Source: Enoplolaimus lenunculus
Taxonomy: Eukaryota > Nematoda > Enoplea > Enoplida > Thoracostomopsidae
DNA: 64,000 nt
NCBI GenBank assembly: GCA_030248215.1
Contig: JASANG010002713.1
Location: 81,502 to 145,501 of the forward strand
Direction of reading: 5' to 3'
Part shown: positions 55,656-64,000 of the stretch, in pieces
Layout: each line of letters opens with the position of its first letter
Position numbering within the stretch: position 1 is the first letter of the stretch
Notes under the pieces: generated by a model
The model's database searches: none
The model's input: only the letters and a program-made list of their open reading frames with translations
Told to the model about the DNA's origin: nothing
Translations under genes and position numbers: made by a program

Positions 55656-58600
55656 TTTCCTGTCGGAAAATTGTAAGGTAGGGAGCTTTCTTTACCGTTC
55701 ATTTATATCTCACTACTGGATCTGCAAATATAGTTTTAGGTCTGGATTACTGTTTTACATTGTGGCTTAAGCTTAGATTTGAGCTCAGAACTATATAAAT
55801 ATTACAGTTACGCACTTTTCTCTGCCCCCTATGCATTGTTACACTCAAATAATGCTTCGTTCCTTCTGTTTAGTACTGGTATCAAATTTGCAACAGGTAG
55901 TTTATTGGTGGAACCAAATTTCAGGGAAAAATTATGAAAAACTCCTGGTCTTTCACCCAAGTTATCGACATTGCCTGTCTTGGTGTACTTCTGAAACAGC
56001 AGACAAATAACGTTTACAATGAACATTAATCATGGTATACAGTACACTGGGGCTGATAAGAAACACGCAAAATTTGACACATCAATTCAGAAACACAGAG
56101 CAGCTTTTGTTATTTTGACGTCGACACATCCAAAATATGGAACAAAACTTACACCCATCGTGAGCGCAATGAAAATACGTATAAAAACATTCCTTAATAG
56201 CAAGTGTCCCTTAATTCCCCGTTTTTTCCGCCTATAAAATTATTGCGCCATTTTAAAAATATTTTTGGTTTAGTTTTTACGGTACCGTCAAGCGTCGTTC
56301 CCGCAATGTGTACTCAAGTGAGCCAGAATAAGAGACTGATGTTGGTTGGCCTATCTCCAGAGGGTGCCTTCCCATCAAAGTTGGGATTAAGGTTACAATT
56401 CTTCCATACAACGGACTCTTTTTAGATACGAGACTCCTATTGATTGGTTTCAAAACGGGAGTTTTCACTCGCCAGATATTTCGGCCCGCAGCAGTATATA
56501 ATCTGCATGGCCCGATCAATGTAACCTGAAGGTATTGAAAGTGTCCAGAGGTAATGCCGATCGGGATCATGATCACAAGTGTTGAAACTTCTAAATATCT
56601 GTTTAAACTGCTTACAAAAAATTCTAACATGTTTCCAAAATTTCAGACATTTAATATTCTTCAAAAAAAACCTCACAAAATCGTGTCCGAAATGTTTAAA
56701 ATTTTTTTTTTTTAAATTTAAAAAAATTTCTATTTTAAATAAGCGACTATTGTTATATTTCAGATATATTTGGTTGAAAGTAACTGGACAAATTTTCATT
56801 TTAAAACTTCACATTTGTATGAAACGGGCATTAGTGGCTTATAGTGGATTTGAGATAATAGCCGCCAAATATCCCCACTAAACAGTAATTGTCTTAAATT
56901 TGACTATTTAATATACCGTTCAATTTGTTCGGCAACCCACAATAGCTATACCTACGAACCTCCAAAGCTATATATATATTATCAAATTTTACATCCCCGT
57001 AATTTTCCCCCCATAAGTAGAAATTTTCAAGAAACATATGTTTGAACGGGCTGCAAAAACAGAATTTAAATATAAAATAAATTAATTACACATACCAAGT
57101 ACACTGGTCGTTACGTTGGCTTTTAGTTTTAAAATTATACTGGTTGAATTGTAGTCTAGACACCTCACAACCAGTGAAATGGTGGCAAATGCAATTCATT
57201 ACAGGCGCGTTAACCTTGGTATTACAGAATAATTAGTAAGAAAACCCTCAGTAGAGACCTACGGCAATCATGTTAATATCTGAAACTGCCAAAGTGTATG
57301 AGTGTGGAAAAAGGTTTTGTTCGTTTCTTGGCCGCATAAATATTGTTTCGACTAATAAATAATTTTCAAGATCTTGCAATTTGTGCTGAAAACGAAAACA
57401 TTGAAATTTATAATTAGTACCTTTTTACAATTTTTTTGAGAAATTTTCTCTCATATTTGACAATTATCTGCTGTAATTTTTAAATAGAGTGTAACTTTTG
57501 GTAGCCTAGGAATTTGTTCGTTCAATGTATAAAATCCACAAACTACACCTTTTTTAATGACTTTCCTCCAAACTGGATAGGCTGCTCAGGAACGATAAAC
57601 AGCTATTGTACCAGGTTATCCCATTGGTGCCAGAAGATCACCAGAATTTTGTATCTCAAAAGTGTGTAAATATGAATAGCAAATGGATTTGCGAGCGGAG
57701 TCGCATAGAACGATGCCAGTAAATTTGATTAAATTAATAGATTTTATAAGGTTAAATAAATCATTTAATATGCAGCGATATTGAAGCTATCAATCGGGGG
57801 AACGAAAAGTTCAGAGGCGGACCGGTTCTCTGTGCGGGACCGCAATAAAGCATTTTTAGACTTTAGATTATTTTTGCGGTTTCTTATGCTTAGGCATAAG
57901 CTCCATCTTAATACACTTAGGCTTAGGTATACGTGCACTTTTCAGTTTTTAAGTGAAAGAATCATAAATGCTGAGTATTTCGGGAATCCTACTTAATTAC
58001 CACTTATGCGGGGCTCAAGTTATAATTTGGCAACCAGGAACACGTTTTGTCCCTATCACAATAACGGGTAACATTTTGCCTGCACGTCGATGATATCGAA
58101 TTAAGAAAACTGAAATATTATATAGATATAAATATTGTTACATCATAGATATGTTTGAAACTGTATCATGTTGCGGTAAACTAGCCTGAATCTACTTTAG
58201 AATTTTATATGATACTAAAATTTGAAATTTGAATTATCTGTACTTTCGGAATATTTTAGGCAAAATTTACGCAAGAAAACATGAAAAAGGAGAATACAGT
58301 ATTTTCGAAAATCACTCAAAGTTACATTATTTGACTTTTCTTTGTATTATTAGTGCGAACAAATTACATTGTCCACCATCATTTCCAGTGATATTCGGTA
58401 GAATTTTGGTATATATATAGATATTTGCATAAATGTCCAGTGTGTGTGAGCATATGCCAATATGGCTAATGGTATACGATACGAGATCAGAGATTTGGAG
58501 GGCAATGTTTAAGTGGACATTCACATTGTGTCTACATAACCGCTAGATCATTGCAAAATATTTTATGTTGACGTCGAATCAACATGGACAAAACATGTTC

Positions 58601-59130
58601 TGGGCTGCCTCAGTTATAACGTGAACCTCGCATTAGTACTTAAGTATGTGCTAACAATTACTTGGCCACCTTGCCGTCTTCAAAAAAGCGCAGTTAATTA
58701 AATAATTAATTCGGCTGACTAGCTTGATATATTACAAATCACCGTTCAGGGGTATGACTATGAGTCTAATTAAATTTTTTTGGCTTATGGTGCCCCATGC
58801 TTAAATACAGCAAAACTATTAGCTACTTGTTATGATAATGACTAACATCAGGTGTTTAAGTGTTTTTGCCCCAACAGTAAATGTATATACTTTAGTCAGT
58901 GACTTAAGTTATTACGTAAAATAGACTTAAGTAAATACAAATAAGGTTTCAGAAACCAAGCCAGTATTTCGCAATATGAACAATTATGCAATTTTACTTC
59001 CCTGCCAAAAAATTTGCAAGTTTAAAGTATACATTTTATTTTTGTCACACTTCCTGGGAAAATTGTGTCAAAATTATATACAAACCGCTTTTCGCATAAT
59101 GCTTTTCAGAAAACTAAATATTCTACACAA

Positions 59131-60174
59131 AATGTAAAAGTTCATCATTTTCTTTCGCCGCGTGCTATTTATTATTACTTGCCGTGCCTCTCCCTCAAAA
59201 AATTTCTGCACTTCGCAGTTCTCAAATGAAGGGATTATGAGTAACCTCATTGCAACACGAATGCATCCGGGACTTACAGCATCATCAGCCGGTTCGGGCT
59301 GGGGTCCCTTAAAATTACTCTGCGATCGCAAGATGGAACCAGCCGCGCCCTTGGCAAAACCAAAATCTGTTCATGATGATGCGTCCGAACTTTTTAAGCG
59401 AAAACGACCGAAACTTCCTACCTTGATTTGAACATGTCTGAGCCTAAATAATATGAACAATAAGGTGAGAATGGGTTTGAGAGACTGGACGCCTCATTTC
59501 CGTACGTAACCGCACCACCAAAAATTTTACGCATCGTCTGATGCACCCAAATCGTCCGGAGTAGAGCAAGACGGTGAACGAGAGGTTTGGCGGAAGAACG
59601 CCGGAATCTCAAAAAATGAACAAAAATTCTCTCGAGAGGGCAAGGCCACATTCGGGAAAGGACTAAACGTCAAGATAGGTTTAGTATGAAACCTGTGGGG
59701 TGCGAAAAGAGTACCGAATGCTCACGGATGAAGGAAGGCAACGGTTCCACGCAGTTAAATGCATGGGCAGGATTAATTGACGGACGGAGTAAATATGAGC
59801 CTGTAACTTTTATCCATCCCCCTGGCGTCGCCTGGGCCCATTGGGGCCCCCTCGTTGTTACCGTGGCATAAAAAAGTTATTGAAACAGTAAGCGACTTTT
59901 TTGGCTGCAGTGTTTTTGTTGTTTTGAAACAGTAGTTTTTAAATAAAACTTTCAGGTCTAATCCGTTATTGGAATGTGTTCCTAGATCTTTTTTATCTTG
60001 AAAGAAATATGTTTGATATTTCTATAAAGTCAAAAGTAAACGAAAAAATTGAGTGGCAATACTACGTACTCGTTTCGGGTCCATAGGTAAAAAGTGGACG
60101 GAACCTACATTTCTTCTAATGACTGCTGCAGTTAGTGTACAAAACAGATTTGAAGATTTAATATATAAATGTAT

Positions 60175-60209
<35 letters not shown>

Positions 60210-62459
60210 CCTAGACTCGAAGTTTTACTCCGTCAAAAAATATCACTGTCGCGCTGCTTTATTGAACTCAACACTCGACTCTGCACTACCCGAACCCCAG
60301 AGCTCGTTTTGTGGACCGAATTTTTCGGCAGCGGCTACCGCGAGGTTCGCTGATGGACCTTTTTAAGCACTGGCTCGTTATTCGGTAAAAACTTACCAGA
60401 GGCGAACAAAAATTCAACGTTCGATCAAATTTGAGGTGGTACCTTCGGATCCCTATTTAGACCTACAGATCTGAGCGAAACATGAAACGCCGAAGTTTCC
60501 AACCAACTTACAGTTTGTGTAGACCCGTCCTTTAATTTCTATGGTTTCTATTCACACTTGGGTAGGAGGGGCGCATGAAGACTCGTTTCGAGATTCTCCC
60601 CCGAGGACCCCGTATTCTTTTTACTGCATCATTCATTTGTCGACAAAATTTGGGAAATTTCGGCAAAAATTCGAGGGGTTCCAATCCGCGAGATATCCCG
60701 GAACGGCGGGAATCTTGTAATAAATTTCCGCTCCGCTAGCTCTATGATGTTACCGTTTCCAAAGCGAAAATGTAGATCAAAAACTAAGGGAGGCGTACTG
60801 AGTACTTTCCTGTTTACAAGAAGTTCCTACCTACGTAACCGAACGAAACAGAGTTGTGAAAATTCCCGCCGTATCTTAGCTTTTGTCATGTAGCTTCGGG
60901 AGGTGCTTCATCAAATTGCTTCCGGGTGGAAATTGTACCGGATATGAAAAGAAGTAATCTTTTGTGTCGGAAATTGACGTTTGTGTCGCCGGACATCCTG
61001 AACCGGTGAAAATACAGTTTCTCGCTGAAAAACACGACACCGACAATAATAAGAATAAAGAAGAATAAAGAAAGCAACAAGGAACAATGCCGATGAGAGG
61101 GCGAGATGAAAGAGCGAATAAATGGCAGGCCGAGAAAGGCAAAGCGGGGCGGAGTCATTGGCACTAATAAACAGTTGGCATGGGACGAACGCGGCGCGCG
61201 TCATTGCCCCGAGCGGACCCCGCCGCGTCTGGTTTCCTATTACCGTTCTTTGGCGAATTCCCGATAAGGATCTGATCAATACCGTATCAGGTCTCGCGCT
61301 CGTAGTCAAAGATTCAAATAATTTCTCACAATGGGCCGGCAAAAATCAGCCCTTCGGTGGAAGGTGTCTGTAGGACCTCCTGATAGAATGAGCTGCTTTA
61401 CGGGGGTGCAGCGGCGGCAAAATCCTAGACCCTCGGAGCAAAGTTGCTGGGGGACTAAGTATGGTTAGCGTCACAGTTAGCCAAGGCTCCAAAATATTCG
61501 GCGTATATTTCTAGGGAGAGGAGTAGGTTACGTTGGGTGCCTCGTGCGGGTACATCCTGAGACGGGTTGGGTCCGGATAGGAGGTTTCCAAGGCGCCGGA
61601 AGTTTCGCTTTTGCATTGGCATCGGACGGACGCGTTTTTGGAAGCCCACGATGTTAATGTTTTTGTGTAGCTAAAAAATGTGTACTTGGAATAATTAGGG
61701 TTCCTGCTTCAGCAAAAATTATTTGCTAAATAGTCCGGCAAGTAATCTCGTTTGTATAATTTTTATATTAAACCTTTGTCGTCCCGTTTATCCAGAAATG
61801 ACAAAGCCTGTGAGATACTCGGCTGTGTTGTGTAGCGCCGGGGCGTGGGGCTGAAACTAGGTGGGCCGACAACAAACTTTGAAATTATAAAATCCAGCCC
61901 TATAAAATGGTAAAAAAATCAAAAAAAATATGTATTTACCAACGCCATCATTTACACCTATAGCGAACTAGTGATATTTGCTGCACACATTTAAACGAGA
62001 ATATGGTTTCAGGCCGGCGTTCATCTTGTCCCGGAAAGTCGGATCGTGGCGATACATCGGGCCGCAACTAATGAGGTCATCGACTCGGCATCGTGACGCA
62101 ACACGACGCGCGTAGAGAAAACGTCATCAAGCGCAGAGAAGATCTCTGAGCGCCGAAAAACCAGTCAAATCGAGAAAAATCGCAGTTTTCTCACACTCGA
62201 CGGATTTTGCTTATCGGACACGCAGGAAATACGGTTAGGACAGCCATTCCGAACTCTTGACAAATGTAAAGCAAAATGTGCTGGGGGACAGAATTGCCTG
62301 GATGCAAGGCTCGTAAATATTACTCGGCCTTCGGATTTGACTTGTATCCTTACCGCTACTCGGGGGCGCCGTGCAGCCCTTATGCATGCTGACGCATCAG
62401 GTATATGCAGATTATTGTTTGTGGGAAATGAACAATTGGAGTTATGTGAACGGACAAAC
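59131..62459 (+). pseudogene. tyr: Tyrosinase-PAN, copy 3, heavily scrambled
   Basis: Exon equivalents lie at about 59131-59887, 60215-61666 and 62013-62459, with recognisable islands (FFLHH-equivalent near 60630, PAN end near 62430). No exon keeps a frame for long and the start codon is not preserved. Divergence is as high in coding as in intron sequence, which is unlike a gene under selection. Confidence 0.8.
60168..60214 (+). repeat. (TTTA)n in intron 1 of tyrosinase copy 3
   Basis: Same microsatellite as in copies 1 and 2 (29238-29277 and 50920-50955), ending in acctag. Confidence 0.85.
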
Positions 62460-64000
62460 TGGGGGGTGTCACGAAGTTTTCATTTCGTCAAGACGGTATA
62501 AGTTCTCGTCTTTTCCACAATTACGGCCTTTTCTTTTTCTTGTATGGGACCCGAACCGGATAGAACAACTGTTAATAAGCCTCTGACAAATTCGAAATAT
62601 ATACAGACTTCAAAGTTGTTAACTTGTGGGCATCACGCCGATTTTTACAAGTTATATTTGTTTTAAAAGTCCTTGGCCTCTTAATGTTTTCTATAAATTT
62701 TATGCTAAGTGAGTAATGATCGGTCGAACATTTTTTGTTATGAACTGCAATTGACACGGAGCTAAAGTGGAGCAATTTGACAGACATGCAGCTGCAACTA
62801 AGTACTTGCATTGTAAAAACAGAGCTTTATAACGATTCTCAAAAAATATGTTCTTTTTATTTTAGAAACTAATTAGCGTGACTATTGTGTATGCAAGTTT
62901 GGGAGCCAACCAGTTTGCCTTTACTCCAGCCAACTGGTTGGCACCCGAAATTTTGAACAACCAAGGTGGCTATTTCTCACAAATTTTTGCAAAATGATTT
63001 GGCCCAAACACGACAGCCTTCCCAAGCTGCTTTTCCGTTGGGCGTTCTGAGGAATATTACACTGATCTTGCATGAAGGTTAGGTATATAGTTCTGTTTGT
63101 CACAATATAGACAACAGTTTTTACACAGCTATAACCTGCATAGATTCTGCGCAACATCCTGATTGCAAACATTTGACGAGGCACCAACAGACAGGGTAAG
63201 ATTCGCTGACATGGCGCTCAGACTGGTTTTGTGCTCCGCTTGACCAGGTCTACAAGTAGATTTCAGAAGTTTTTAATTTTATTTCGTTTTGCGTGATGAA
63301 TCTTCAATGATATTTGTGACACACTTTTACATTTTTCAAATATACCTGATATATTATAGATTTGAAAATAATGTCCAGATTTGCGTGTGAATAAAGTTTT
63401 AGGCCGGAAGTTAACGCCAAAACTATGTGAAAACTTTAAACATACATTTCTAAAGTTACTTTTTGACGCAACAGCTTGTAACGGCAAATGGTTTTCCGAA
63501 TTTACGTCAGTTTACCACTCGGGGCCGAAGATTTTTATTTTTAAATTACAGAAGCTAAAACGAAAGCTGAAATTTTTTATAAAAAATTAAAGTTACTTAA
63601 TACTCACCAAACACTTCCCAAATACCTAAATTTCAAGTTTGAGGGCTACAACTGTATTGATTTGAATACGGAGAAGGTTAGTTTAAGACTATTTCTATTC
63701 TAAGAAGTTGTTTTGTGAAAAATACATTATCTAAACACTTACTTATTAGTTTAAAAGATTTGAAATTTTTTTTACAGAACGAGAGCTCCTTATAAAATCT
63801 TAGAGGCCTAAATAGTTTTTAGGCTCAAAGTAAAGGCCCCAAAATACAGAACAGATGGCTTTTTTTATTGTGATTCGCAATTTCAAATAGATTCTTTTTG
63901 TGCTGAATTTGGTAACAAATTTTTGAATTGAAAACTTATTGTTTTCAGAGCTCGTCAGCGTCTAATATGTAAATGTGCTAAACTGGGAAATCTAATGAGC
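62460..64000 (+). other. Noisy copy of the region downstream of tyrosinase
   Basis: Corresponds to 31.61-33.22 kb. No gene. Confidence 0.6.

Larger units (their letters stand above)
55656..64000 (+). repeat. Arm 3: partial direct copy, saturated with small differences
   Basis: Matches about 24.57-33.22 kb in order but with very frequent short insertions, deletions and substitutions spread evenly over genic and non-genic parts. It runs off the window end. Confidence 0.92.

Overview
The window is metazoan nuclear DNA. It has many short exons with GT..AG introns, AT-rich introns, 3' splice sites close to TTTTCAG, and secreted animal domains (Kazal/follistatin, laminin-EGF, type-3 copper tyrosinase, PAN/apple). 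Three things point to a nematode: the tyrosinase core reads like nematode tyrosinases, the acceptors are nematode-like, and degenerate TTAGGC runs (the nematode telomere hexamer) are scattered across the window. The species is not identifiable from sequence alone.

Layout. 0.3-16 kb (+): the middle and 3' part of an agrin-like extracellular matrix gene. Twelve phase-compatible exons encode four follistatin/Kazal units, two laminin-EGF units, one more Kazal unit, then an unassigned tail. Its introns are packed with tandem repeats, three of which overlap splice sites. 16.1-21.5 kb (-): a three-exon gene for a protein of about 1215 aa with a myristoylation-type N-terminus and ARM-like helical segments, family not recognised, converging tail-to-tail on the agrin-like gene. 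21.5-24.5 kb: gene-poor, with dispersed repeats and a (TTAGGC)n-like tract. 24.57-64 kb: one ~15.8 kb segment present three times in alternating orientation (+ then -, then a partial +). Each copy carries the same tyrosinase gene.

The tyrosinase gene of the first copy is intact: three exons, predicted 916 aa, with signal peptide, basic propeptide, CuA and CuB sites, Cys-rich segment, and a C-terminal PAN/apple domain joined by a phase-matched intron. The second copy has single-base indels and the third is saturated with small indels and substitutions. This alternation, with the second copy partly clean and the third noisy, looks more like a fold-back or unsplit long-read assembly artefact than a real triplication, but the sequence alone cannot decide.

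The most novel-looking element is a 269 bp repeat with TTAA target sites and short terminal inverted repeats starting CCC (piggyBac-MITE-like) that contains a tRNA-like Pol III promoter body. One solo copy sits in an agrin-gene intron. About eleven copies form a head-to-tail array that flips orientation at 40.37 kb. Array units are joined by a 27-29 bp linker that matches a separate 8-copy minisatellite in another intron of the agrin-like gene.
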